A model generated the notes under the pieces. It was given only the letters and a program-made list of their open reading frames with translations. It ran no database searches and was not told the origin of the DNA. From JBAZKK01 sp041650795 (GTDB taxonomy: Bacteria; Omnitrophota; Gorgyraeia; Gygaellales; Profunditerraquicolaceae), in contig JBAZKK010000003.1 in NCBI GenBank assembly GCA_041650795.1, positions 10,640 to 74,639 on the forward strand: a stretch of 64,000 nucleotides of DNA, in the 5' to 3' direction. The position numbers were made by a program, and so were the translations under genes. Positions within the stretch are counted from its first letter, which is position 1. The number at the start of each line of letters is the position of its first letter. Positions 32,435 through 41,475 of this stretch are shown here, piece after piece.

Positions 32435-34531
32435 ATGAGAAAAATACCTTTAGAAAAATTAAGAAATATAGGCATTATCGCGCACATCGATGCCGGTAAA
32501 ACCACCACTACCGAACGCATCCTTTTTTATACCGGCAGGACTTATAAGATCGGCGAGGTAGACGAGGGCACCGCAACCATGGACTGGATGGTCCAGGAGC
32601 AGGAGAGAGGCATTACCATTACCTCCGCCTGCACTAACTGCGGGTGGAAGGATTATAGCATTAATATTATTGATACGCCCGGCCACGTGGATTTTACCGT
32701 AGAGGTGGAAAGGTCGCTGAAGGTGCTTGACGGGGCGGTAGTGGTATTCTGCGGGGTAGGGGGAGTTGAACCGCAATCCGAAACCGTCTGGCGCCAGGCC
32801 GACCGTTATAATGTCCCGCGCATCGCATTTGTCAATAAGATGGACCGCACGGGGGCGAATTTTCCCGAAGTTGTCCGGCAGATGCACCAGAGATTAGGAG
32901 CCAATGCCGCGGCAGTGCAGTTGCCTTACGGCAGCGAGAGCGGTTTTAAGGGCGTAGTGGATGTTATCGAACGCAAATTCATATCTTATAGCGACGAAAG
33001 CGGCAAGGAGTTTGAGGTAAAGGAAGTGCCGCAGGAGATGCTAAAAGAACTGGATAAGTGCCATGAGTTATTGCTAGAGAGGCTCTCCGAGGTAGACGAT
33101 TCGATAATGGATAAATTTGTGCATAATAAGCCGATTTCGGCAAAGGAAACCAAGGACGCTATCCGCAAGGGGGTAATAGCCAATAAATTCGTTCCGGTCC
33201 TCTGCGGCTCTTCTTTTCGCAACAAAGGGATACAGCCGCTCTTGGACGCCGTCTGCGATTACCTGCCGTCACCCGAGGACCTTCCTTCCATAAAAGGGAT
33301 TAACCCGGAAACCGAGCAGTTCGAAGAAATTGTGGTTTCCGACGAGGCGCCTTTCTGCGCGTTGTGTTTCAAGGTGGCTACCGACCCTTACGTAGGCAGG
33401 ATTAATTACATCCGCGTATATTCCGGGACCTTGAAGAGCGGCTCTTTCGTATACAACGCCAACAAGATGACGCGGGAGCGCATTACGAAGCTGGTGCGCA
33501 TGCATGCCAATGACCAGGAGATTATCGAAGAGGTAATGACCGGCGGGATTGCCGCGGCAGTAGGATTGAAAGAGACCAAGACCGGCGATACCCTTTGCGA
33601 TGAGAATAATCCGATATTGATCGAGGCGATGCGTTTCCCCGAGCCGGTAATCCAGCAGGCCATTGAGCCAAAAACCAAGCAGGACCAGGAAAAGCTCGGG
33701 ATGGCCCTGCATAAATTGGCGGAAGAGGATCCGTCTTTCAGGGTAACGTATAATCAGGAGACCGGCCAGACCATTATTGCCGGCATGGGGCAGTTGCACC
33801 TCGATATTATTATCGACCGCATCTTAAGGGAATTTAACGTCGAGGCCCAGTTTGGCCTGCCGCAGGTCGCTTACCGCGAGACCATTACCAAAAAAATCAT
33901 ATCCACCGGCAAGTTCGTGCAGCAGAGCGGCGGGCGCGGGCAATACGGCCACGTAGTCGTAGAGATGAAGCCGCAGGAAACCCCCGGCAAAGGAATCACC
34001 TTCGAGGATAAGATTAAGGGGGGGGCCATACCGCGCGAATTTATCTCGTCGGTAAAAGAGGGGGTTTTTGACGCCGCAAAAACAGGCGTTCTTGCCGGAT
34101 ATCCCGCCACGGACATCGAGGTAATATTGGTTGACGGTTCCTACCATGAGGTGGATTCCTCGGAGCTGGCATTCAAGATGGCGGCCGCCATCGCTTTTAC
34201 GGACGGCGCCAAAAAGGCCCATCCGGTGCTCCTGGAGCCGATTATGGATATGGAGGTAGTTGTGCCGGAGGAGTACATGGGCGTAATCATCGGCGATTTG
34301 AACTCCAGACGTGCCAAGATCGTGTCCTTGTCAAACCGCAGTAATCTCAGGATCATCAGGGCGCACGTTCCTCTCGCCGAGATATTTAATTACGCCACGA
34401 TATCGCGCTCCTTGACACAAGGCCGCGCATCCTATACAATGGAGCCCTCGTATTACGCCGAGGTGCCTTCACATATAGCAGAGAAGATTACAGCTGGTTT
34501 TTCATCGTCAAATCAGAGAAGGACCGTTTAG
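32435..34531 (+). CDS. fusA: Elongation factor G
   Basis: Translocation GTPase of about 698 residues. The G domain has AHIDAGKTTTTERI (P loop), DTPGHVDFTVEVERSL and NKMDRTG. Domains II-V follow, with GQLHLDIIIDRI, SGGRGQYGHVVVEM and a C-terminal SRSLTQGRASYTMEPSYYAEVP. The preferred start is ATG at 32435, next to GGGAAGA, giving MRKIPLEKLRNIGI as in other EF-G proteins. An in-frame ATG at 32399 would add 12 residues but has no ribosome site. It is followed by tuf. Confidence 0.97.
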   Translation: MRKIPLEKLRNIGIIAHIDAGKTTTTERILFYTGRTYKIGEVDEGTATMDWMVQEQERGITITSACTNCGWKDYSINIIDTPGHVDFTVEVERSLKVLDGAVVVFCGVGGVEPQSETVWRQADRYNVPRIAFVNKMDRTGANFPEVVRQMHQRLGANAAAVQLPYGSESGFKGVVDVIERKFISYSDESGKEFEVKEVPQEMLKELDKCHELLLERLSEVDDSIMDKFVHNKPISAKETKDAIRKGVIANKFVPVLCGSSFRNKGIQPLLDAVCDYLPSPEDLPSIKGINPETEQFEEIVVSDEAPFCALCFKVATDPYVGRINYIRVYSGTLKSGSFVYNANKMTRERITKLVRMHANDQEIIEEVMTGGIAAAVGLKETKTGDTLCDENNPILIEAMRFPEPVIQQAIEPKTKQDQEKLGMALHKLAEEDPSFRVTYNQETGQTIIAGMGQLHLDIIIDRILREFNVEAQFGLPQVAYRETITKKIISTGKFVQQSGGRGQYGHVVVEMKPQETPGKGITFEDKIKGGAIPREFISSVKEGVFDAAKTGVLAGYPATDIEVILVDGSYHEVDSSELAFKMAAAIAFTDGAKKAHPVLLEPIMDMEVVVPEEYMGVIIGDLNSRRAKIVSLSNRSNLRIIRAHVPLAEIFNYATISRSLTQGRASYTMEPSYYAEVPSHIAEKITAGFSSSNQRRTV

Positions 34532-34562
34532 ATTTGGATACCCAACAACAGGAGGTGCTGTA

Positions 34563-35768
34563 ATGGCTAAAGAAAAGTTTGTAAGGTCAAAGCCGCACGT
34601 GAACATCGGGACCATCGGACACATCGACCACGGTAAGACCACCTTGACGTCTGCGATTACATACGTGTTGTCAAAATTAGGCAAGGCCCAGCCGCGCGAG
34701 TATTCCGATATCGCCAAGGGCGGGACCGTAAGGGATGAAACAAAGGTTGTTACGATTTCAGTTGCGCACGTAGAATATGAAAGCGACACCCGTCACTACG
34801 CCCATATCGATTGCCCAGGCCATGCCGATTATATCAAGAACATGATTACCGGCGCAGCCCAGATGGACGGAGCAATCCTGGTAGTTTCGGCAGCAGACGG
34901 CCCGATGCCCCAGACACGCGAGCACATCCTGTTGGCGCGTCAGGTTAACGTGCCGGCAATGGTAGTATTTTTGAACAAGGTTGACGTAGTCCAGGACAAG
35001 GAGCTTATTGACCTGGTGGAGATGGAGGTCCGCGAACTCCTGACAAAATACGGCTACCCCGGAGACAAAACCCCGATTATCAAAGGCAGCGCCTTAAAGG
35101 CAATGCAGGCAGGGGGAGATCCTAACAGCCCGGATTGCAAGGCGATCCTTGACCTTATCAAGGCAGCGGACGAGTTTATACCGGCTCCCGTAAGAGACCT
35201 GGATAAGCCGCTCTTGATGGCAGTAGAGGATGTTTTCAGCATCGAAGGCAGGGGTACGGTGGGAACCGGCAGGATCGAACGCGGCAAGGTAAAGATAAAC
35301 GACGAGGTAGAAATAGTTGGTCTTCGGCCTGAGGTTACCAAGAGCGTAGTCACAGGCATTGAGATGTTCCGCAAGACCCTTGATGAAGGCCAGGCCGGCG
35401 ATAACGTCGGTTTACTCTTAAGAGGCGTTGACAAAAGCAGCCTGGAGCGCGGGATGGTTATTGCCGCGCCTAAGTCTATTACCCCGCACACCAAGTTCAA
35501 GGCCCAGGTTTACGTCCTGACCAAAGAAGAAGGGGGAAGGCATACGCCTTTCTTCAGCGGTTACAGGCCGCAGTTCTATTTTCGCACCACCGACGTTACC
35601 GGCAACTCAAAGTTGCCCCAGGGCGTCGAGATGATTATGCCGGGCGATAACGCCAACCTGGAAGTAGAGCTGATTACGCCTGTTGCCTTGGAGAAGGAAT
35701 CCCGTTTTGCCATCCGTGAGGGCGGCCATACGGTAGGCGCAGGGGTAGTAACCGAAGTCATTGCGTAA
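34563..35768 (+). CDS. tuf: Elongation factor Tu
   Basis: 401 residues; brings aminoacyl-tRNA to the ribosome. It has the P loop GHIDHGKTTL, DCPGHADYIKNMITGAAQMDGAILVV, NKVDVV, the tRNA-binding domains II and III with GRGTVGTGRIERG, and the C-terminal FAIREGGHTVGAGVV. AGGAGGTG precedes the ATG. It is the only tuf copy in the window, lying directly before the S10 block. Confidence 0.98.
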   Translation: MAKEKFVRSKPHVNIGTIGHIDHGKTTLTSAITYVLSKLGKAQPREYSDIAKGGTVRDETKVVTISVAHVEYESDTRHYAHIDCPGHADYIKNMITGAAQMDGAILVVSAADGPMPQTREHILLARQVNVPAMVVFLNKVDVVQDKELIDLVEMEVRELLTKYGYPGDKTPIIKGSALKAMQAGGDPNSPDCKAILDLIKAADEFIPAPVRDLDKPLLMAVEDVFSIEGRGTVGTGRIERGKVKINDEVEIVGLRPEVTKSVVTGIEMFRKTLDEGQAGDNVGLLLRGVDKSSLERGMVIAAPKSITPHTKFKAQVYVLTKEEGGRHTPFFSGYRPQFYFRTTDVTGNSKLPQGVEMIMPGDNANLEVELITPVALEKESRFAIREGGHTVGAGVVTEVIA

Positions 35769-35793
35769 ACGATTACACTGCCAGTTTTAACTT

Positions 35794-36093
35794 ATGGAAA
35801 AGATACGCATAAAACTTAAGGCATATGACCACCGCCTGCTGGATCAGGCGGTAAGAGAGATAGTCGAAACCACCAAGCGCACCGGTGCCAGCATATCTGG
35901 CCCGGTGCCGCTGCCGACCAAGAGAGAGGTCTACACGGTGTTGCGCTCTCCGGTAATAGACAAAAAATCCCGGGAGCAGTTTGACCTCTCCACGCACAAA
36001 AGGCTCATTGATATATACGAGCCCACGGCAAAGACTATCGATGCCTTGAGGAAACTAAATCTGCCCGCAGGAGTGGATGTAGAGATAAGATAG
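35794..36093 (+). CDS. rpsJ: 30S ribosomal protein S10
   Basis: 99 residues; also the NusE partner in antitermination. It has KIRIKLKAYDHRLLDQAVREIVETTKRTGA, GPVPLPTKREVYTVLRSP and DIYEPTAKTIDALRKLNLPAGVDVEI-type ending. Only 25 bases separate it from tuf, so no S10 leader (L4-regulated in E. coli) is present. Confidence 0.97.
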   Translation: MEKIRIKLKAYDHRLLDQAVREIVETTKRTGASISGPVPLPTKREVYTVLRSPVIDKKSREQFDLSTHKRLIDIYEPTAKTIDALRKLNLPAGVDVEIR

Positions 36094-36126
36094 GCTCTTC
36101 GTGCGGCAGGAAGGATTTTACTGAAT

Positions 36127-36747
36127 ATGGCCGCGATACTAGGAAAAAAAATAGGGATGACCCAGGTCTTTGCCGAGGACGGCAGTATGCTGGCTGTTAC
36201 CGCCATTGAGGCCGGTCCTTGCGTAGTGCTTGCGGTAAAAGACAAGAACGTCCAGCTGGGCTTTGATGCAGTAAAAGAAAAGAAGCTCAGGCGCCCGCAG
36301 GCCGGCTATTTCAAAAAACTCAATATAGCGCCCCGCAGGATTATCCGGGAAGTAACCAAGGATTCCTCCAGGGAATACAAGGTAGGCGAGGAGGTTAAAG
36401 CGGACTTATTCAAGGCCGGAGACTTTGTAGATATTACCGGCACCTCTAAAGGAAAAGGCTTCCAGGGTGGAATGAAACTCTGGAACTGGCACGGAGGCCC
36501 GAAGACCCACGGTTCGATGTCTCACCGCCGAGTAGGGTCGCTTGGTTCAAGCACTACTCCCGGCCGGGTATGGAAAGGCCATCACCTGCCTGCGCATATG
36601 GGAGCCAACCGCACGACTACCCAGAATCTCAAAGTAGTAAAGGTTGATGCCGAAAACAATATACTGCTTGTGAAAGGGGCAGTTGCGGGACACAACAACG
36701 GTTACCTATTAATTAAGAACGCGCATAAGAAGCCCCCCAAGGCTTAA
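36127..36747 (+). CDS. rplC: 50S ribosomal protein L3
   Basis: 206 residues. It starts LGKKIGMTQVFAEDGSMLAVTAIEAGP and has the signature GTSKGKGFQGGMKLWNW plus MSHRRVGSLGSSTTPGRVWKGHHLPAHMG, the loop that approaches the peptidyl-transferase centre. The length is normal. It is in S10 order. Confidence 0.97.
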   Translation: MAAILGKKIGMTQVFAEDGSMLAVTAIEAGPCVVLAVKDKNVQLGFDAVKEKKLRRPQAGYFKKLNIAPRRIIREVTKDSSREYKVGEEVKADLFKAGDFVDITGTSKGKGFQGGMKLWNWHGGPKTHGSMSHRRVGSLGSSTTPGRVWKGHHLPAHMGANRTTTQNLKVVKVDAENNILLVKGAVAGHNNGYLLIKNAHKKPPKA

Positions 36748-36756
36748 AAAGGATAA

Positions 36757-37410
36757 ATGGAAGCAGCTACTTTACCTATATATAATCTCGAGGGTCAGGA
36801 GATAGATAAGCTTAAGCTTGACGCTGCCGTTTTTGACGGCAAGATTAACCAGGCCGCAATTTATCAGGCGCTTAATTCCTTCCTTGCCGGCCAGCGCCGC
36901 GGCTTGGCCTGTACTAAGGGGAGGGGCGAGGTTTCCGGAGGCGGACGCAAGCCATGGAAACAAAAAGGCACCGGCCGCGCCAGGCACGGTTCTAGCCGTT
37001 CTCCTCTTTGGAGGCACGGCGGAGTGACATTTGGACCCCAGCCCAGGGATTTTTCATACGAGGTCAATAAAAAAATTAAGCAGGCAGCTTTAAAATCCGG
37101 GCTTAATGCCAAGGTTAAAGAGAATAACTTAACTGTAGTGGAAGAGTTCAAAGTAGGGCATCCCAAGGTTAAAGAGGCGGTGCAGATACTTTCCAACCTT
37201 AATCTTTCATCGGGCGGAAGAAACCGGAAAAACAGTATTCTTATATTGCTGGATAAGGTAGAGGATAACACCAGGCTTGCCTTGCGCAATATCGGCTTTC
37301 TTAATTTTAACCTGGCGCGGGATACCCATGCCTACGAGGTGGTGCTGGCTAAAAAAATACTTATTACCAAAAGCGGGCTCAAACAACTGGTGGAGAGACT
37401 CAAAAGATGA
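36757..37410 (+). CDS. rplD: 50S ribosomal protein L4
   Basis: 217 residues. It contains the extended tunnel loop RRGLACTKGRGEVSGGGRKPWKQKGTGRARHGSSRSP (seen as GGRKPWKQKGTGRARHG), GPQPRDFSYEVNKKIK and the C-terminal ARDTHAYEVVLAKKILITK. It overlaps rplW by 4 bases. Confidence 0.97.
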   Translation: MEAATLPIYNLEGQEIDKLKLDAAVFDGKINQAAIYQALNSFLAGQRRGLACTKGRGEVSGGGRKPWKQKGTGRARHGSSRSPLWRHGGVTFGPQPRDFSYEVNKKIKQAALKSGLNAKVKENNLTVVEEFKVGHPKVKEAVQILSNLNLSSGGRNRKNSILILLDKVEDNTRLALRNIGFLNFNLARDTHAYEVVLAKKILITKSGLKQLVERLKR

Positions 37411-37685
37411 AGGCCTCCCACGATGTCATAAAATCATTGCTGAAGACCGAAAAATCCACTTACTACGAGCCACAGAGGAAATACCTGTTTCTGGTAGAGA
37501 AGTCTTCTAACAAGATAGAAGTCAAAAAGGCGGTTGAAGAACTTTATAAGGTGAAGGTGACGGACGTGAATACCTTTATTGCCCCGGGAAAATTAAAGCG
37601 GGTGCGTTATCAATATGGCAAGACACCGGACGTGAAAAAAGCGGTGGTAACGCTAAAAGAAGGCCAAAAAATAGAGATTAAGTAG
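37407..37685 (+). CDS. rplW: 50S ribosomal protein L23
   Basis: 92 residues; docking site for trigger factor and SRP at the tunnel exit. It has IKSLLKTEKSTYYEPQRKYLFLVEKSSNKIEVKKAVEELY-type fold and KVTDVNTF, and ends in KKAVVTLKEGQKIEI. The order, length and overlap with rplD all agree. Confidence 0.96.
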   Translation: MKASHDVIKSLLKTEKSTYYEPQRKYLFLVEKSSNKIEVKKAVEELYKVKVTDVNTFIAPGKLKRVRYQYGKTPDVKKAVVTLKEGQKIEIK

Positions 37686-37695
37686 GATAACTGCT

Positions 37696-38535
37696 ATGGG
37701 TATAAAAAAGTTTAGACCTACAACTTCTTCCAGACGCTGGATGACGGGCCCTGACTTCTCGGAGTTGACAAAGAAAGACCCCCAGAAATCGCTGCTTGTG
37801 TCTCTGAAGAAAAGCGGAGGCAGGAATGCATACGGCCGGGTTACGGTAAGGCACCGCGGCGGAGGACATAAGAGGTTTTACCGTATCATAGATTTCAAAC
37901 GCCAGATCCAGGATGTTCCGGCAGAGGTGCTCGGCATCGAGTACGACCCGAACCGCTCCTGCCGTATTGCATTAGTGCAATACCGTAATCCTGCAAAAGA
38001 GAAAAGATATATCCTGGCACCGGTAGGCTTAAATACCGGAGACAGCGTTGTGTCTTCCGAACAAAAGGATATCGAGATAAAAGCGGGGAACTGTTTTCCT
38101 TTAAGATACATACCTACCGGAACCATGATACATAATATCGAGCTGGTTAAAGGCAAAGGCGGACAAATCGTGCGCGGCGCAGGTTCTTCGGCCCAGATTA
38201 TGGCTAAGGAACAGGAGTATGCGCACGTAAAACTGCCTTCGGGAGAGGTGCGGCTTATCAGTTTGGATTGCCGTGCCACTATCGGCCAGGTCAGCAATAT
38301 CGAGCATGAGGCCGTCAGTATCGGTAAAGCAGGACGCACGAGGTGGATGGGGATTAAGCCTACAGTCAGGGGTTCTGCCATGAACCCGCATGACCACGGT
38401 CACGGCGGCGGGGAAGGAAAGGCCGGACAGGGGAACCCGCACCCTGTAACTCCGTGGGGAAAGCCGACCAAAGGGTATAAAACCCGCAGGCCAAATAAGT
38501 ACTCCGATAAATTTATCGTTAAAAGAAGGAATTAA
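37696..38535 (+). CDS. rplB: 50S ribosomal protein L2
   Basis: 279 residues; needed for subunit joining and the peptidyl-transferase centre. It has GRNAYGRVTVRHRGGGHKRFYR, IEYDPNRSCRIALVQY, GSSAQIMAKEQEYAHVKLPSGEVR and the C-terminal GSAMNPHDHGHGGGEGKAG with the conserved His. Confidence 0.98.
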   Translation: MGIKKFRPTTSSRRWMTGPDFSELTKKDPQKSLLVSLKKSGGRNAYGRVTVRHRGGGHKRFYRIIDFKRQIQDVPAEVLGIEYDPNRSCRIALVQYRNPAKEKRYILAPVGLNTGDSVVSSEQKDIEIKAGNCFPLRYIPTGTMIHNIELVKGKGGQIVRGAGSSAQIMAKEQEYAHVKLPSGEVRLISLDCRATIGQVSNIEHEAVSIGKAGRTRWMGIKPTVRGSAMNPHDHGHGGGEGKAGQGNPHPVTPWGKPTKGYKTRRPNKYSDKFIVKRRN

Positions 38536-38537
38536 TT

Positions 38538-38825
38538 ATGCCACGCTCACTTAAAAAAGGTCCTTATGTACATGAAAGCCTCTTGAAGCACGCGGAACGG
38601 GCCAGGCGCAACGGAAGCCGTTTGGCTATCAAGACCTGGTCAAGGGCTTCGATGATTATCCCAGATTTCGTAGGGATGACTTTTGCGGTTTACGACGGCA
38701 GGAAGCATATTCCGGTTTTTGTAACCGAGAATATGGTGGGACATAAGCTGGGAGAGTTCGCGCATAGCCGTATCTTCAGGAAGCACGGCGGCGTCAAAGC
38801 CAAGAAAGCCCCGGAGAAGACCTAG
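38538..38825 (+). CDS. rpsS: 30S ribosomal protein S19
   Basis: 95 residues. It has MPRSLKKGPYVHESLL, KTWSRASMIIPDFVGMTFAVYDGRKHIPVFVTENMVGHKLGEF (signature) and FRKHGG. It starts 2 bases after rplB ends and leads directly into rplV. Confidence 0.97.
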   Translation: MPRSLKKGPYVHESLLKHAERARRNGSRLAIKTWSRASMIIPDFVGMTFAVYDGRKHIPVFVTENMVGHKLGEFAHSRIFRKHGGVKAKKAPEKT

Positions 38826-38826
38826 C

Positions 38827-39165
38827 ATGATAGTAAAAGCAGAGGCAAAATTCTTAAGGATATCTCCTACCAAGGTCCGCCAGGTAATGGAACTTATCCG
38901 CCGCCGGGATGTCTCCGAGGCAGAGGCGATACTGGTTAACCTTAACAAAAGGCCCAAGGAATATCTTATCAAGATACTACGCTCGGCTGTTGCCAATGCC
39001 AAGGTCAAAGGATTTAAACCCGAGCAGCTTTATGTATCCAGGGCCGTCTGCGATGTCGGGCCGGCCTGGAAACGCTATAAGGCTGCGGCATTCGGAAGGG
39101 CGGCACCTATCCGCAGGAGGACGTCGCATCTTCGTATAGAGCTGGATATCAAATCAGGAGAATAA
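38827..39165 (+). CDS. rplV: 50S ribosomal protein L22
   Basis: 112 residues, with AKFLRISPTKVRQVMELIR, the exit-tunnel hairpin region and the end GRAAPIRRRTSHLRIEL. It carries the family signature near the C terminus. It begins one base after the rpsS stop. Confidence 0.96.
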   Translation: MIVKAEAKFLRISPTKVRQVMELIRRRDVSEAEAILVNLNKRPKEYLIKILRSAVANAKVKGFKPEQLYVSRAVCDVGPAWKRYKAAAFGRAAPIRRRTSHLRIELDIKSGE

Positions 39166-39169
39166 TCTT

Positions 39170-39874
39170 ATGGGACATAAGGTTCACCCCTTAGCTTTAA
39201 GGCTTGGTTTTATCAGGACGTGGCAGAGCCGCTGGTTTGCCAAACCTAAGGATTATGCGCGTTACATTGAAGAAGACTACCGTATCCGCAATTTTATAGA
39301 GAATAAATTCAAGCATGCTGCGATTGCGAGGATTACTATCGAGAGGGTTATCGATAAGGTCAAGGTGCGCATTGCATCCGCCCGGCCCGGGATTATCATC
39401 GGCAGGCACGGTTCGGATATAGAGCAGCTGCGCCAGGACCTCAACAACATGGTTAAAAAGGAAGTAGCTATCGACATAGAGGAGATTAAGGACCCGGCGC
39501 TGGAAGCGCAGTTGGTGGCTGCCAATGTTGCCATGCAGCTTGAAAAGAGGGTTGCCCATCGCCGCGCCATAAAGCGCGCAATCGAACAAAGCATGAACGC
39601 CGGTGCAAAAGGCATCAAGGTCGTTTGCTCCGGAAGGCTTGGTGGCGCCGAGATGTCAAGGACAGAAACCTACAGGCAAGGCAAGATACCCCTGCAGACG
39701 CTGCGTGCGGATATCGACTACGGTTTTGTGCAGAGCCTGACTACCTACGGGTTAATCGGCATCAAGGTCTGGATTTATAAAGGCGATATACTTGACAAGA
39801 ATCCGTTTTATGCGGCAGCCCAGCCTCGGCAAGAAGAAACAGCGGGCGATAAATCGCAGCCCGCCGGTCAATAA
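39170..39874 (+). CDS. rpsC: 30S ribosomal protein S3
   Basis: 234 residues. It has MGHKVHPLALRLGFIRTWQS, the KH domain with RPGIIIGRHGSDIEQLRQDL, and a C-terminal domain with MNAGAKGIKVVCSGRLGGAEMSRTE and TLRADIDYGF. A short Gln/Glu/Ala-rich tail (from about 218) follows the last conserved block. Confidence 0.97.
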   Translation: MGHKVHPLALRLGFIRTWQSRWFAKPKDYARYIEEDYRIRNFIENKFKHAAIARITIERVIDKVKVRIASARPGIIIGRHGSDIEQLRQDLNNMVKKEVAIDIEEIKDPALEAQLVAANVAMQLEKRVAHRRAIKRAIEQSMNAGAKGIKVVCSGRLGGAEMSRTETYRQGKIPLQTLRADIDYGFVQSLTTYGLIGIKVWIYKGDILDKNPFYAAAQPRQEETAGDKSQPAGQ

Positions 39875-39889
39875 CAGGAGAGCGTTGCC

Positions 39890-40306
39890 ATGGTAATGAT
39901 GCCTAAAAGAGTAAAATACCGCAAGAGCCAGAAGGGGCAGCGCCGCGGCATCGCTACGGCAGGTTCGGAATTGGCGTTTGGAGAATTTGGGCTTAAGGTC
40001 ATCGAAAACGGCTGGATCAGGAATAACCATATCGAGGCGGTGCGCGTGATACTGGCCCGCCAATTGCACAAGGGCGGCAAGCTCTGGATCCGCATCTTTA
40101 CCGACAAATCAATTACCAAGAAGCCCCAAGAGGTACGCATGGGTAAGGGTAAGGGTGACGTGGAACACTGGGTAGCGGTTGTAAAACGGGGGCGCATATT
40201 GTTTGAGTTGGGCGGGGTACCCGAGGAATATGCCAGGCAATGCTTTCGCCTGGCCGCCTACAAATTACCGCTTAAGACAAAATTCGTAACCAGGACGCAC
40301 AGATAA
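39890..40306 (+). CDS. rplP: 50S ribosomal protein L16
   Basis: 138 residues. It has MPKRVKYRKSQKGQRRG, the signature region IRIFTDKSITKKPQEVRMGKGKGDVEHWVA and the end YKLPLKTKFV. The ATG at 39890 lies 8 bases after AGGAGAG; a second ATG at 39899 would give the more usual MPKRVKYRK start and cannot be excluded. Confidence 0.96.
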   Translation: MVMMPKRVKYRKSQKGQRRGIATAGSELAFGEFGLKVIENGWIRNNHIEAVRVILARQLHKGGKLWIRIFTDKSITKKPQEVRMGKGKGDVEHWVAVVKRGRILFELGGVPEEYARQCFRLAAYKLPLKTKFVTRTHR

Positions 40307-40307
40307 A

Positions 40308-40514
40308 ATGGACGCTAAGGATTTGGTTAATCTCTCTCAGGAAGAATTATTGCTGAAGGAAAAGGGTCTTAAAGAAGAGTTGGCAAGGCTTAACCAGGAG
40401 CGTTACGGCGGCAGGGTAGATAAGCCGCACCGCTTCAGCCTTATAAAAAAGGATATCGCCAAGATTAAAACGATTCTTCGCCAGAAGCAGGAAAGGCCAA
40501 ATGGGCAAGACTAA
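40308..40514 (+). CDS. rpmC: 50S ribosomal protein L29
   Basis: 68 residues, an all-helical protein near the tunnel exit. It reads MDAKDLVNLSQEELLLKEKGL, then EELARLNQERYGGRVDKPH and ending in the KKDIAKIKTILRQKQ signature. It overlaps rpsQ by 14 bases. Confidence 0.95.
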   Translation: MDAKDLVNLSQEELLLKEKGLKEELARLNQERYGGRVDKPHRFSLIKKDIAKIKTILRQKQERPNGQD

Positions 40515-40794
40515 GGCGCTTATAGCAACGGTAATAAACGACAGGATGCAGAAGACCGTAATCGTGCGGGTGGTGCGCATGTCTAAACATCCCAAGTACG
40601 GCAGGATTCAAAAGAAACACAACAAATTCAAAGTGCACGACGAGCGCGGCGCCGCTAAAATCGGCGATACGGTAAGAATAATCGAGACGCGCCCTCTCTC
40701 CAAAGAGAAACGCTTCAGGCTCCTGGAGATAATCAAGAAATCACAGCTGCCGCACGTCGAGATAAAGAAAGAGCCAATAGGAGAAAACAAGTGA
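40501..40794 (+). CDS. rpsQ: 30S ribosomal protein S17
   Basis: 97 residues. It has ALIATVINDRMQKTVIVRVVRMSKHPKYGR, the FKVHDERGAAKIGDTVRIIETRPLSKEKRFRL signature and a slightly extended Lys/Glu-rich C terminus. It overlaps rpmC upstream by 14 bases and rplN by 4. Confidence 0.96.
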   Translation: MGKTKALIATVINDRMQKTVIVRVVRMSKHPKYGRIQKKHNKFKVHDERGAAKIGDTVRIIETRPLSKEKRFRLLEIIKKSQLPHVEIKKEPIGENK

Positions 40795-41159
40795 TTCAGC
40801 TACGTACTATCCTCGATGTCGCAGACAATACCGGAGCCAAGAAGGCTTCCTGCATAGGCGTCTTAGGACGCAAAAACAGCGCTGACGTCGAAATAGGCGA
40901 TATCGTAAATGTTAATGTCAAGGAATCATCTCCCGATGCCGCGGTAAAAAAAGGCGAGGTGGGAAAGGCGGTAGTGGTCAGGACAAAACAGCCTATCCGC
41001 AGGAACGACGGCTCAATATTGAGGTTTGACCGCAATGCCATTGTTTTTATCGACCAACAATCAAACCCGAAAGGGACGAGGGTCTTCGGACCGGTAGCGA
41101 GAGAATTAAGGGAAAGGAATTTCACCAAGATAATCTCTTTAGCGCCAGAGGTAATCTAA
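40791..41159 (+). CDS. rplN: 50S ribosomal protein L14
   Basis: 122 residues, the standard length. It starts with GTG inside GTGA, overlapping rpsQ; the start codon falls exactly at the usual MIQLRTILDVADNTGAKK N terminus. It contains GDIVNVNVKESSPDAAVKKGEV and the end FGPVARELRERNFTKIISLAPEVI. Confidence 0.97.
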   Translation: MIQLRTILDVADNTGAKKASCIGVLGRKNSADVEIGDIVNVNVKESSPDAAVKKGEVGKAVVVRTKQPIRRNDGSILRFDRNAIVFIDQQSNPKGTRVFGPVARELRERNFTKIISLAPEVI

Positions 41160-41473
41160 TGTTGAAGATTAAGAAAGGCGATACGGTACAGGTAATCAAA
41201 GGCAAGGACCGCGGCAAAAAAGGGAAGGTCATTGAGCTTTTCTGCGGCGAAACCCCCCGCGCCCTGGTAGAGGGGATTAATCTTGTGAAGAAACACAGAC
41301 GCCGCACCCGCGAGGACCAGAAGGGCGGCATCATCTCGATAGAGTCCCCGATTTCAGTCGCTAATATTATGTACCTGTGCAAGCACTGCAACCGTCCGGT
41401 AAGACTGGGGTTTTCTATCCTGAAGGACGGGACCAAGAGCAGGACCTGCAGATCCTGTAAAGAGGCAGTATAA
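41159..41473 (+). CDS. rplX: 50S ribosomal protein L24, zinc-ribbon form
   Basis: 104 residues; assembly initiator with a KOW motif (KGDTVQVIKGKDRGKKGKV). The C-terminal half carries CKHC (Cys74, Cys77) and CRSC (Cys97, Cys100), a four-cysteine zinc ribbon absent from the E. coli protein but found in several phyla. It shares one base with the rplN stop (TAATG). Confidence 0.96.
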   Translation: MLKIKKGDTVQVIKGKDRGKKGKVIELFCGETPRALVEGINLVKKHRRRTREDQKGGIISIESPISVANIMYLCKHCNRPVRLGFSILKDGTKSRTCRSCKEAV

Positions 41474-41475
41474 CG